Source: Martelella sp. NC20
GTDB taxonomy: Bacteria; Pseudomonadota; Alphaproteobacteria; Rhizobiales; Rhizobiaceae
Reading direction: 5' to 3'
Assembly (NCBI RefSeq): GCF_013459645.1
Contig: NZ_CP054861.1
Coordinates: 1,848,001 to 1,912,000 of the forward strand
DNA: 64,000 bases
Shown: in pieces, positions 35,637 to 43,923 of the stretch
How the letters are laid out: each line of letters begins with the position of its first letter
Position numbering within the stretch: the stretch's first letter is position 1
The notes under the pieces: model-generated
What the model was told of the DNA's origin: nothing
Database searches by the model: none
What the model saw: only the letters and a program-made list of their open reading frames with translations
Position numbers and translations under genes: made by a program

Positions 35637-36545
35637 TCAATATTTTGACTTGCGCAACGCGGCTGGCGTGACGCAATGCAGCCGGCGCATGGTTGACGTC
35701 AGATGGCTCTGACTGCTGAACCCCGCCAATGTGGCGACCTCGGCCAAGGCGAGATCGCTGCGGAGAATGATATTCTGGGCATAGATCAGACGCTGGTTCA
35801 GGACATAGCGATAAGGGGACATGCCGGCGGTTTTGCGAAAGGCCCGCGTAAAGTGGCTGTAGGAGAGATTGCAGAGTTCAGCCAAAGCGGTGAGGCTGAA
35901 GTTCTCGGTCAGATTGGCTTGAATGAAGTCCTCGACATCCTTCCAGTTTCGGGGAGACAGTCCGCCTTTCGCATGACCGGGGGCCAGCTTCCGATCTCTT
36001 GCGGAGGAATGATTGCGCAGAATTCGCGCGGCATAGCTGAGCGCCAGCCCTTCCAGATACATGTGGCTCGGGCGGATTTCATGATCGATTTCATCGCGTA
36101 TCAGGCCCGCGATCTGATAGCCCGCCTGATCGACCGTTCCAGGCGGAGGAGGTTGCAGTTCCAGATGGCCGCAATCAAGCTCGCGCGCAGCAAAGCTCTC
36201 GAGCCAGTCGTGATCAAACGCGAAAAGGCAGTTCTCCTTCGGTGTGTACCAGCGACCCGAGAATTCCGATGCGTGCGGTATGAGCTCCAGCGTGCCGCGG
36301 TCGGCCGCAAACCGCCGCATTCGATCTGACGAAAGGGCCGTCTCCCGGTCCGGCTGGGCGGAAAGCATCTGTACGGCATAATGAAAGCCGGCAGAAAATG
36401 ACACGCTGTTTGGCCCGATGCGGGTCAATGTCACGCCGAACGGACCGAACTCGAATTTCCGGCCCCAATCGTCCGGCACAAAACCGAGCAGGTTTCCGGG
36501 TTTGTCCCCGGATGTCGCGTCGATATGAGCAGCGCGGTCATCCAC
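35637..36545 (-). CDS. AraC-family transcriptional regulator
   Basis: A 302-residue protein with an unassigned N-terminal sensing domain and a C-terminal pair of AraC HTH motifs (about residues 200-295): LTALAELCNLSYSHFTRAFRKTAGMSPYRYV and LALAEVATLAGFSSQSHLTSTMRRL. It lies downstream of the TRIC/glutamate-receptor-like operon in the same direction but 235 bases away, so it may be transcribed separately. A 14-bp dyad 48 bases upstream of its start could be an autoregulatory site. Target genes are unknown. Confidence 0.9.
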   Translation of the reverse strand: MDDRAAHIDATSGDKPGNLLGFVPDDWGRKFEFGPFGVTLTRIGPNSVSFSAGFHYAVQMLSAQPDRETALSSDRMRRFAADRGTLELIPHASEFSGRWYTPKENCLFAFDHDWLESFAARELDCGHLELQPPPPGTVDQAGYQIAGLIRDEIDHEIRPSHMYLEGLALSYAARILRNHSSARDRKLAPGHAKGGLSPRNWKDVEDFIQANLTENFSLTALAELCNLSYSHFTRAFRKTAGMSPYRYVLNQRLIYAQNIILRSDLALAEVATLAGFSSQSHLTSTMRRLHCVTPAALRKSKY

Positions 36546-36592
36546 GTGCCTGCACCTCTTGGAGCTCTTTTGCAGCCTGGCACAGCGAAAAT

Positions 36593-36606
36593 ACGTGAAA
36601 TCACGT
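36593..36606. promoter_or_regulatory. Dyad upstream of the AraC gene
   Basis: ACGTGA-AA-TCACGT is a 14-base inverted repeat in the 236-base gap between the AraC and TRIC genes. It could be an operator for the AraC protein; there is no second copy to test this. The remainder of the gap holds nothing recognisable. Confidence 0.3.
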
Positions 36607-36780
36607 CTAGCGGCAAAAAACCGGCGCTGCCCTGACAGCCATTGTCGACGACGAACTGATCTCCGTCAATATCGGCCGATCAGACCAACTTCAAGAGGGA
36701 GCGGATTGACCCGACAGGATTGACGCGAACCGCCCCAGACGCCATCGCAACCGGAGGCGGGATGGTATCCGTCGCAGACG

Positions 36781-37422
36781 TCAGTGCAGATCGTGTTTGT
36801 AGACGAATTTGGGCATGCTCCAGCCGAACCGCAGCGCCAGCAAACGCAGGCAAAGGCCGGCACTGAGGGCGAGCAGCAGGACGAGGTTGTGATCGAGCCC
36901 CAACCGCCCCCCGCCTGCGAAGATCGCAACCGTGATGACGGAGACGGTCGCATAAAGTTCCGCGCGAAACAGCAGCGGAACATCGTTGCACAGAATGTCA
37001 CGCAACACGCCGCCGACGCAGCCGGTGATCATGCCGGCGGCGATCACGACGAGAAACGGCTGATCGAGGCCGATGGCGATATTGCTGCCGATAATGCTGA
37101 AGACGACGAGCCCGACCGCGTCCAGAAAAAGAAAGACGCGCTGCAGCCGATGCATGTGCCGGGCAATGATGATCGTCAGGATCGCAGCCCCGCCCGTGAC
37201 CAGAAGAAGCTCCGGCGAGCCAACCCATGAAAGCGGATGATGGTCCAGAAGCAGGTCCCGAACAGAGCCTCCCCCGAGCCCGGTGATACAGGCAAGCAGG
37301 ATCACGCCGACCCAATCCATGCTGCGTCGCCCGGCCGCGAGTGCAGCGGTCATGGCTTCTGCGGCGAGGGCGACAAGATAGATGATGTGCAGGAGATAGA
37401 GCGTCGTCGGATCGGTAATCAT
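36781..37422 (-). CDS. TRIC-family trimeric cation channel (UPF0126/YadG-type)
   Basis: A 213-residue protein with about seven hydrophobic helices arranged as two homologous three-helix repeats. Each repeat contains the family motif: GLGGGSVRDLLLDHHPL and GCVGGVLRDILCNDVPLLFR. Bacterial TRIC proteins form homotrimeric, potassium-conducting channels. Its ATG overlaps the stop of the glutamate-receptor-like gene (ATGA at 37419-37422), so its translation is probably coupled to that gene. TRIC and a ligand-gated channel in one operon is not an association I recognise. Confidence 0.85.
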   Translation of the reverse strand: MITDPTTLYLLHIIYLVALAAEAMTAALAAGRRSMDWVGVILLACITGLGGGSVRDLLLDHHPLSWVGSPELLLVTGGAAILTIIIARHMHRLQRVFLFLDAVGLVVFSIIGSNIAIGLDQPFLVVIAAGMITGCVGGVLRDILCNDVPLLFRAELYATVSVITVAIFAGGGRLGLDHNLVLLLALSAGLCLRLLALRFGWSMPKFVYKHDLH

Positions 37423-38606
37423 GGCATGCTCCCGAAATATCTGAGGCGTAATTGCTCAATTACACCCAGTTCGTGAAGTTCGAGAAGCTCCAAAGTGACA
37501 CGCTCGGCGAGCGGACTTTGCTGGCGAACCGCGAAACCATACTTGTCCGGATGAAATAAATTGCCGACGACGGAAACATTTTCATCCGGATGACGGTGCG
37601 CATAATATTCCAGGATCGGCGCGTCGGCGACGATCGCATCGATCCTGGCCGCCTGAAGGGCATCGACGGCGCTGTCGATATTGTCGAAGGTGCGGACCCT
37701 GATGCCCCTGTTGCGCAGATACTCCTCGGATGCGCTTCCGGTGAAAACGCCCGTGACGTTGTCGGAAAGGTCGGCAAGGGAATGGATGCCGCTTTCCAGG
37801 GAAACGGTGGTCATGACGCTTGTGACCGATGACGTGATGTAGGCGACGACAGCGACGCCGCAAATCATCCAGAATGCCCCCCAGATACGCCCTTTCCAGC
37901 CAAACAGGTTTTTTCGGGTGGCCTTTCCCGAGGTCGCGATTGAGACGACGTGATAAAGGCTCTCGGAGATGCCCTCCTGCCATTTCCTCGGAAACTCTCT
38001 ATCGAAACGGCGGTCGAAAAGCGTCATTGCAACCGTGGCCACGGCGATGACCAATGCCAGCCAGGCATAGGCTCTCAGATGTCCGGCGCTCCGCAGACCG
38101 GCAATCACGCCGGAAAACCCGGAAGGGCTTGTGTCGGCAACCATGATCCTCAATCCCGCATCATACCATGGCTGCGTGAAATCAAGCACCTTTTCCCGGA
38201 CGCGGGTAATCGTCAGATTGGTGACGGCGATATCGACCTCGCCGTCCCTGGTCGCCCGGACCAGGTCCCGGAAGGTCGGATAGACGACATAGTGGGACGC
38301 GATATCCAGGTTTCCCGCCGCTCTTTCCCAGATGTCGATCGCCATGCCTTCATACGTGCCATCGCGTTCACTGACGAAGGGAGGACTGAGATAGAGCCCG
38401 ACTTCGGCGCGATCCCCCGCAAGCGGCTCGTCAGATTGAGCCAGAGCGCCTTTGCCGATTGCGGCGGCAAGGATGAGGAAGAGGATCGTCAGGAGGCGCC
38501 ACAAACGGGAGCACGGTCGTTTTTGCGCGACAGCTGTCATCGATGAATTCCGGCTTGAGTTCACATGCTGGATCACGGCGCGCTCCGGCGCGGGACGTCC
38601 CTTCAT
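37419..38606 (-). CDS. Ionotropic-glutamate-receptor-like ligand-gated channel
   Basis: A 395-residue protein in which an SBP_bac_3 domain is split by a membrane module, the S1-TM1-P-TM2-S2 plan of GluR0. Signal/anchor helix about 35-55; S1 about 65-160 with NLTITRVREKVLDF (ligand carboxylate Arg) and FTQPWYDAGLRI; TM1 about 179-197; pore-loop candidate about 213-232 (SLYHVVSIATSGKA); TM2 about 240-262; S2 to the end, with ADAPILEYY. The potassium filter TVGYG is absent, so ion selectivity is open. ATG 38606 is chosen because AAGGAG sits seven bases upstream. It is coupled by ATGA to the TRIC gene. Confidence 0.75.
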   Translation of the reverse strand: MKGRPAPERAVIQHVNSSRNSSMTAVAQKRPCSRLWRLLTILFLILAAAIGKGALAQSDEPLAGDRAEVGLYLSPPFVSERDGTYEGMAIDIWERAAGNLDIASHYVVYPTFRDLVRATRDGEVDIAVTNLTITRVREKVLDFTQPWYDAGLRIMVADTSPSGFSGVIAGLRSAGHLRAYAWLALVIAVATVAMTLFDRRFDREFPRKWQEGISESLYHVVSIATSGKATRKNLFGWKGRIWGAFWMICGVAVVAYITSSVTSVMTTVSLESGIHSLADLSDNVTGVFTGSASEEYLRNRGIRVRTFDNIDSAVDALQAARIDAIVADAPILEYYAHRHPDENVSVVGNLFHPDKYGFAVRQQSPLAERVTLELLELHELGVIEQLRLRYFGSMP

Positions 38607-38671
38607 TCTGAAACTCCTTCATGCGAACCACAACCGACCTCAACTCAGCGGGCGATGCGCTTTGATCCGCG

Positions 38672-38778
38672 TTAGAGCGTCGGGCGAAAAAGTGGGATCC
38701 GGTTTTTCGTTAACCCGACGCGTCAAAATAAAGAATCTAGAGCATCGGGTGATGCCAATTAATCGCCCGATGCTCTAG
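38672..38778. repeat. RIME-like intergenic mosaic element
   Basis: About 107 bases made of two palindromic blocks: GTCGGGCGAAAAAG pairing with the later TTTTTCGTTAACCCGAC, and CTAGAGCATCGGG pairing with CGCCCGATGCTCTAG. Size and two-palindrome design resemble the 108-bp Rhizobium-specific intergenic mosaic element. Its right edge (CTAG) is the target of the adjoining IS5-family insertion. 38607-38671 holds no gene. Confidence 0.55.
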
Positions 38779-38791
38779 GGTCTGTGGGGAT

Positions 38792-39178
38792 TCACCTTGA
38801 GTTGATCACAGCCGCTGCCAGATAGATCATGGCCTCAAAGCTCTGGTCCGTTTTACAGGCTCTCATAGCGATGCGCTTGAATTCTTTGAGTTTACAGAAG
38901 AAGTTTTCGATCAGGTGTCGCCATTTGTAAATCTCAGTGTCGATTTGGAGAGGCACTGATCGACGCGGATGTTGCGGGATTACTATTTTCGCGCCGCGCT
39001 TGTTGAGATCGGCTACAATGTTGTTGCTATCGAAAGCCTTGTCGGCGAGTAGCGCACCGAACTCGATGCCATCGATGAGCGGCGCGACGCCGACCGTGTC
39101 GAAGCGATGGCCCGGCAGCAATTCGAACCGGACCAGATTGCCTAAAGCATCGGTCAGTGCCAGGATTTTGGTTGTCAT
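38792..39178 (-). CDS. IS5-family transposase, second frame (OrfB)
   Basis: A 128-residue C-terminal half with TTKILALTDALGNLVRF, GALLADKAFDSNNI (second Asp) and IYKWRHLIENFFCKLKEFKRIAMR (third catalytic residue, Glu, in the YREN-like motif). It overlaps the first frame by four bases and is probably expressed as an OrfAB fusion by -1 frameshifting. It ends 13 bases from the left end of the element. Confidence 0.82.
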   Translation of the reverse strand: MTTKILALTDALGNLVRFELLPGHRFDTVGVAPLIDGIEFGALLADKAFDSNNIVADLNKRGAKIVIPQHPRRSVPLQIDTEIYKWRHLIENFFCKLKEFKRIAMRACKTDQSFEAMIYLAAAVINSR

Positions 39179-39543
39179 CCCACCTTTTGAGCGACCAATG
39201 GCCTGGCTCTGAGTCCCCCTTTTGCGCCCTGACCGTGTCGGTGGACCTTGACGATGGTGGCATCCACCATGGCGTATTCCATGTCCGGTTCTTCAGAGAG
39301 GGCATCGAATATGCGTTTGAAAATGTCGGCTTCACGCCAGTCGCGAAACCGGCGGAATGCCGTGCTCCAGTTGCCAAACGCAGCGGGCAGGTCACGCCAT
39401 GGGCTGCCCGTGCGTACAATCCAAAGCACGGCTTCAATAAACAGCCGGTTGTTTCTTCCGCTGCGACCGGGATCCATAGGCTTCCCCAGACAATGCGGCT
39501 CTATCTTCGCCCATTGGGCATCTGTCAGTACAAAACGATCCAT
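39175..39543 (-). CDS. IS5-family transposase, first frame (OrfA)
   Basis: A 122-residue N-terminal half: DUF4096-type start MDRFVLTDAQWAKIEPHCLG, then GRNNRLFIEAVLWIVRTGSPWRDLP and YAMVDATIVKVHRHGQGAKGG with the first catalytic Asp (VDAT). A run of four A followed by five G in the GQGAKGG codons is a likely -1 slippage site. After a -1 shift the frame continues TQSQAIGRSKGGMTTKILAL into the second frame. This is therefore probably programmed frameshifting, not a mutation. Confidence 0.82.
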   Translation of the reverse strand: MDRFVLTDAQWAKIEPHCLGKPMDPGRSGRNNRLFIEAVLWIVRTGSPWRDLPAAFGNWSTAFRRFRDWREADIFKRIFDALSEEPDMEYAMVDATIVKVHRHGQGAKGGLRARPLVAQKVG

Positions 39544-39719
39544 CCAAAGCGTGAATCACATTCGCGCTGATTTGTGAATCCCCACAGACCCTAGAAAGGG
39601 GCGGTTTCCTAGTGGTTGTTCAGGTCGACGGCTCTCCAGGCCGTATTTGAAGCGCCTCAAACTTGCCGCCTCTGTGACTGTTCACATTGCCTTTTTTTGA
39701 ACCCTGACTTTGGTGGAGG

Positions 39720-40373
39720 CTATCCCCTGCTGGCATGCATGCCCACCAGCCGCGAAAGCAGGATTACGGTATAGAGCGTGCCGCCGATCGCTTCGAAGGT
39801 GACGAAGGACTGGGCGTAGAAGCCCACCGGAGTGATGTCGCCATAGCCCAGGGTGGTGAGGGTTACGTAACTGAAATAGACCATCTGCTGCCAGTCGATC
39901 TCTGTCCCCGAACTGGCAATGAAGGAACCTGGAGCGCACCATTCAATGAGGGCCAGGACGGCCGCGAAACCCGACCCGATTACCAGATAGAGGGAGGTGG
40001 CCGAGAGCAGTACATCGGTCATGACCGTGCGCGTTCCGAAGGTGTAGCGGGCCAACACCGCAATCATGCCGAGGTGATAGGCGATGGAGGTCAGGTAGAC
40101 GGCCAGCGCCGCGCCGGAAGAGGGGGCATATGAGTTCAGTATGCCGGCCGAGAAGACCGCCAGTCCGGCGCACCCGACGAAGAAACGCAGGGGCTTGAAA
40201 TCGGTCAATGCCCACGTCGCCGCCACGAAAATCGCCGCGTAGAAACCGTAGAACAGCGCGGGCCAGGGGCCGCCCGCCGCTGACAAAGGGTAGGTCAGGT
40301 TGTGGATCAGGATCGCAGCCAGAAACCATGCGTTGGCCGCCACCTTGTTGCGGGCGGTGGGAAGCGACAGCAT
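39720..40373 (-). CDS. Two-transmembrane-pore potassium channel
   Basis: This 217-residue membrane protein has about four N-terminal hydrophobic helices followed by an Ion_trans_2 module. The pore helix and filter read YVTLTTLGYGDITP, the canonical potassium-selectivity sequence, followed by a last helix (FEAIGGTLYTVILLSRLVG). No RCK/TrkA-N domain is present. The ATG at 40373 has GGAAGG upstream and lies two bases after the ltrA stop, so it is co-transcribed with ltrA; a longer TTG frame overlaps ltrA. It probably mediates potassium flux across the inner membrane. Confidence 0.85.
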   Translation of the reverse strand: MLSLPTARNKVAANAWFLAAILIHNLTYPLSAAGGPWPALFYGFYAAIFVAATWALTDFKPLRFFVGCAGLAVFSAGILNSYAPSSGAALAVYLTSIAYHLGMIAVLARYTFGTRTVMTDVLLSATSLYLVIGSGFAAVLALIEWCAPGSFIASSGTEIDWQQMVYFSYVTLTTLGYGDITPVGFYAQSFVTFEAIGGTLYTVILLSRLVGMHASRG

Positions 40374-40374
40374 C

Positions 40375-41571
40375 TCAACACGCCTTCCGGTGGCCAAGGG
40401 CGGCCATGACCACCATGATCAGTAAAATGCCGGCGCCGAGCCAAAGTCCGTTGAGATGCAGGAGCAAAGCGGTCCAGCCCCATGCGGCCAATGCGACCAC
40501 GGCCAGAAGATAGAGGGCGCGCAGCCGCTCTGCCGTGACCCGGTGGAAGATCGTGCATCCGAGAAGAAACGCCGATGGTCCGGCAAAGGCGATGAGTGCG
40601 GTTTCGCCGTGGATTGCGTCGTGCGGATGCGCCACGATCATTTCGATGGCGACCGCTGTGATGACTGCACCACAAACGGCGACACCGTGTGCATAGGCGA
40701 GACCTGCGCGGGCGAGGCTGGTGTGATCTGTTGCACGTTTGAAACGATGCTCTCCGGGTTCAGAAAGGTCGACAAAATAGATCCACCACAGCGTCACGAT
40801 CAGCAGAAAGCCGATCAGAGCGGCAAAACCGGTGTCTGCATGGATGTCGTGGCTGACCAGATAGCCGCCCAGAAGAAGTATGGATTCGCCAAGCGCAATG
40901 ATGAAAATCAGCTGGTTGCGCTCAAACAGGTGCAGGCCTTTCAGTGTCCAGCTCGACATCGGCGTAGCGCCCTTTCCGGGTAGCCAGAACCCGGCGTAAG
41001 GCGCGGCGTAGTCGATAAGGACGGCCAGTATCCATAGCTCGAGCCGGGCGGGTGCGAAAAAGGCGCCGGCGATCCAGAACACGCCGGAAATCGCGCTCCA
41101 TGCTCCAAGCTGGAAATAGTTGCGCGCCATTACCTGTCCGCGAAACACGAAGACCATGTAGGCCGCGCGGATCAGAGCCATGGCGACATAGGCAAAAGCA
41201 AACAGGCCTGAACGGTCGCTGAAGGCCTGTGGCGCGGCCACCGCCATCAGCAGTGCACAGCCCATCAGCACGATCATCAGTCCGCGTCCGCTGGGGTGAT
41301 CGGGGTTTACCCAGTTCGCGGCCCAGGCCGTATAGTTCCATGCCCACCAGACGGCAGCAAAAAGCGTTACGTACTCCAGCGCTCCGAGCCAACTGGCGTG
41401 TTCCAGCAGGTAGTGAGATAGCTGGATGATCGTGAAGACGTAAACCAGATCAAAGAACAGTTCCATATTCGTAACACGGGGCGTGTCTTGCGGGGCGAGG
41501 TCACGCAGGGCACCGGTCGGGACGAGCCGGTGGAAAATGCTGGAGATGGAACTTTCCTGTCGAATTTTCAT
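40375..41571 (-). CDS. ltrA: Low-temperature-requirement A family membrane protein
   Basis: A 398-residue polytopic protein of the LtrA family. Its N-terminal signature VTNMELFFDLVYVFTIIQLSHYL is diagnostic, and more than ten hydrophobic helices follow (for example YVTLFAAVWWAWNYTAWAAN and GLHLFERNQLIFIIALGESILLLGG). The biochemical role of the family is unknown; the founding gene was linked to growth of Listeria at low temperature. Here it directly precedes, and is probably co-expressed with, a potassium channel gene. Length is normal. Confidence 0.88.
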   Translation of the reverse strand: MKIRQESSISSIFHRLVPTGALRDLAPQDTPRVTNMELFFDLVYVFTIIQLSHYLLEHASWLGALEYVTLFAAVWWAWNYTAWAANWVNPDHPSGRGLMIVLMGCALLMAVAAPQAFSDRSGLFAFAYVAMALIRAAYMVFVFRGQVMARNYFQLGAWSAISGVFWIAGAFFAPARLELWILAVLIDYAAPYAGFWLPGKGATPMSSWTLKGLHLFERNQLIFIIALGESILLLGGYLVSHDIHADTGFAALIGFLLIVTLWWIYFVDLSEPGEHRFKRATDHTSLARAGLAYAHGVAVCGAVITAVAIEMIVAHPHDAIHGETALIAFAGPSAFLLGCTIFHRVTAERLRALYLLAVVALAAWGWTALLLHLNGLWLGAGILLIMVVMAALGHRKAC

Positions 41572-41677
41572 AATTATCCCTGAAATTCGCCGACGCCTGA
41601 CTCTGGTCTACGACGGCATCGCACGTTGCAAGATCGCGGGCCGTAGCAACATCATACTTTGTCGAGACGTCGGGGCG

Positions 41678-41932
41678 TCAAGACAGGCGCCACGAAATGA
41701 ACCATCCAATGAGGCATGGCACGCCAAACACCACTGCAAATATGGGCAGTTCTGCTGCCACGGAGTAACCCGCATGGGCCACGCCGATCCAGAGATTGAC
41801 CGATGCCGCCACAGCCCAGACAATGACGAAGATCAGGAAAGCTCGGCGCAAGGAGGCGTTGAGCCAGAGGGCGATCCCGTAGATCAGAGCCATCGAAACC
41901 AGGCCGCCAAGAATAATGAAAATGGTGTGCAT
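41678..41932 (-). CDS. Small membrane protein of unknown function
   Basis: An 84-residue protein with three predicted hydrophobic helices (HTIFIILGGLVSMALIYGIAL; AFLIFVIVWAVAASVNLWIGVA; LPIFAVVFGVPCLIGWFIS). The ATG at 41932 has GGAG nine bases upstream; a longer frame to 42013 has none. I do not recognise a family. It lies between ltrA and a secreted hypothetical protein, all on the minus strand. Gaps on both sides are just over 100 bases, so it may be a separate unit. Confidence 0.6.
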   Translation of the reverse strand: MHTIFIILGGLVSMALIYGIALWLNASLRRAFLIFVIVWAVAASVNLWIGVAHAGYSVAAELPIFAVVFGVPCLIGWFISWRLS

Positions 41933-42052
41933 AGGAAAGCTCCGGATGTCAGACGAATGGTGCAAGCAACGCTCTTGTTCGCCTGGCACTACAGCGATGA
42001 GCTTTCGGTTCATTCCGTGCCTTCATGCGAGACAATCCGGAAAAGACCGACG

Positions 42053-42541
42053 CTAATCCAGCGTATATGTGTCGGCACTGCAGGCGCCCAAGGCGTCCGG
42101 CTTGTATTTGCGCCAGTCATCGATACTGAGCATCCCGATGCGAACAGCCCCATCTCCGATCTGACCGCTGATATCCTTGACGGTAAGCCACCGCACGGGC
42201 TGGTCGCAAAAGCCGTTCTTCTTCTTGTTTTGCGAGAAAAACGTGTCGGCGTTGAGTACCTTGTATACATTTCCGCCGAATTCAGCGTCGTTGCCGCTGT
42301 TCCAGACATCGATATACTGCAGCTTCATTTCGCCTTCGAGCCTCGAGAAACTTGCCGATGTGCGGCTCAGTTTCATCGTGTCCCCCAAGGTCGAAGACGT
42401 GCCGTTCGACAGAGCGGCATAGGAGCGGGCACTGTCAGTCGGCATGGGAGAGACTTGCGATTTGGCGGCAGCGCCAAATGCCAGCGCCAGACCAACGACT
42501 CCGACGAAAACGGCCAGAGTACCGCGTTTGAATTCAGCCAT
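42053..42541 (-). CDS. Secreted protein of unknown function
   Basis: A 162-residue protein with a clear Sec signal peptide (about residues 1-27; FKRGTLAVFVGVVGLALAFGAAAKS) and a mature domain of about 130 residues containing two cysteines (GFCDQPVRWLTV and LGACSADTYTLD) that could form a disulfide. The ATG at 42541 follows GGGAA; an upstream frame to 42607 lacks a site. No family is recognised. It is probably periplasmic and probably a monocistronic gene. Confidence 0.6.
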   Translation of the reverse strand: MAEFKRGTLAVFVGVVGLALAFGAAAKSQVSPMPTDSARSYAALSNGTSSTLGDTMKLSRTSASFSRLEGEMKLQYIDVWNSGNDAEFGGNVYKVLNADTFFSQNKKKNGFCDQPVRWLTVKDISGQIGDGAVRIGMLSIDDWRKYKPDALGACSADTYTLD

Positions 42542-43067
42542 AGATTTCCCGTGCCTTTCAACGTGCATCGAAACTTGCCGTTTCGAATTGATACAGGTAA
42601 TCAACAACTTCGGATATTGCGAAACAAGAGCGCCCCATCACGGAACCTGCGGTTTGTGATCTTTTCCTGATAGGATAGCCGTTTTCTGGAATCCTGCTGA
42701 AACGATATCGACGCAGGCCGCAGTGGAAAACCGGATGCCACCTGCCGATCTCCGGCTCACGGTTGTCGGCGGCCGCGTTGTTGCCTGCTTCCGGTGCAGC
42801 CACGCCGCGCGGCTCCCCCGGTCTGGGTCGTGGTATTGGCAAGGTAATGAACGGGCGTGGGTCGCCCTTGGAGGCCCGTAGCGCCTGGTCGAGCTGTTGC
42901 AGGAAGTCTGGTGAATCTCGCAGCGAAAGATACATCTCGGCGAGTTCATTGAGCGCAGGCCGAACTTGGGACCAGCGCGCATCCGCATTATAGCTCGGAC
43001 ACCATGTCTATCCTAGACTGTCAACCGCTCGGGGACCGCCGGCATCGCGCCGGCGACCCTGAGGCAA
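42542..43067. other. Gene-poor stretch with a coding-like scrap
   Basis: A minus-strand open frame at 42558-42935 reads like a protein near its start (MYLSLRDSPDFLQQLDQALR, then a proline-rich linker) and stays plausible upstream until a stop at about 42995. It degenerates toward 42700. No ribosome site or recognised family supports it, so it may be the remnant of a lost gene. Nothing else is seen here. Confidence 0.25.
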
Positions 43068-43826
43068 TTACCAGGGGTAGCTTTCATTGACCGATCCGGT
43101 GAAGGTGCCCGTAGGGCTGTCACTGCCGAGCAGCGCGACGCGGACGGCCTCCGCGGCACCCTGCTGGACAGTTTCGGTGCCTTCATAATTGTTGAGGGCG
43201 GTGCTGGTGAAGCCGGGCGTCACCGCGTTTACCTTGATGCCTTCGGCTTCAAGATCGATGGCAAAGGCCAGCGTGATGGCATTGAGCGCGGTCTTGGAGG
43301 CGCCATAACCGGGGTTGAAGGTCGCCCGGTAGGGATTGGGCGTGGAGTTGATGGTGAGAGAGCCGAGAGCGCTCGAGACGTTGACGATGCTTGCCGCTTC
43401 CGATTTGCGCAGCAGGGGTACGAAGGCCTGGGTGACGGCGAGGACGCCAAAGACATTGGTCTCCCAGATGGCTCGAACTTCATCGACCGGGATGAGCGTT
43501 GCCCGCGAGCGCTGGATATAGTCCTGCATGGTCTCGCTCTCCGCGCCATTGGCTCGGGAAATCGCGGCATTGTTGACCAGAATGTCAAGGCGGCCGAACT
43601 GCTGTTCGACCTGTGCCGCGGCGGCATGAATCGACGCTTCGTCGGTGACATCGAGCTGAATGGGGTGAACATCGCCGGCGATGGCTTGTGCTGCCGTTTT
43701 GCCGCGCTCCAGATTGCGCGAGGCGAGCAGCACCGTCAGGCCGCTGGCAGCGAGGTCGGTCACTATTTGCAACCCGATGCCTTGGTTGGCGCCGGTGACG
43801 AGTGCGATGCGTGAGTTTTCAGTCAT
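43068..43826 (-). CDS. Short-chain dehydrogenase/reductase
   Basis: A 252-residue classical SDR with cofactor motif VTGANQGIGLQI, NNAAISRA and catalytic YGASKTAL. The sequence RNLERGKTAAQAI after strand two suggests preference for NADP. It resembles the SDR group repeatedly found divergent from AraC regulators, as here. The ATG at 43826 is chosen because it lies directly before the HTH-divergent gap. The substrate is unknown; candidates include small aldehydes and ketones. Confidence 0.88.
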   Translation of the reverse strand: MTENSRIALVTGANQGIGLQIVTDLAASGLTVLLASRNLERGKTAAQAIAGDVHPIQLDVTDEASIHAAAAQVEQQFGRLDILVNNAAISRANGAESETMQDYIQRSRATLIPVDEVRAIWETNVFGVLAVTQAFVPLLRKSEAASIVNVSSALGSLTINSTPNPYRATFNPGYGASKTALNAITLAFAIDLEAEGIKVNAVTPGFTSTALNNYEGTETVQQGAAEAVRVALLGSDSPTGTFTGSVNESYPW

Positions 43827-43923
43827 GGAAGGGTCCTGTTCCTGATTGGCTAAACAGGAGATGGCCACGGGCGACTGGACAATCTATATTCAAGTGTCCA
43901 AGAAAATTTTGAATGAGTCCATA

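Larger units (their letters stand above)
38779..39590 (-). mobile_element. IS5-family insertion sequence (IS427-like group)
   Basis: An 812-bp element with perfect 17-bp terminal inverted repeats, GGTCTGTGGGGATTCAC at both ends. It is flanked on both sides by CTAG (38775-38778 and 39591-39594), most simply a target duplication or a duplicated TA within CTAG. It carries two overlapping reading frames whose joined product is an IS4/IS5-type DDE transposase. It inserted at the edge of the RIME-like repeat. Both ends and frames look intact, so it may be active. Confidence 0.9.

Noticed and set aside
38792..39543. Frameshifted, dead IS5 transposase
   Set aside because: The frames join by a -1 shift at a slippery run, and ends and both frames are otherwise perfect, so programmed frameshifting is more likely.
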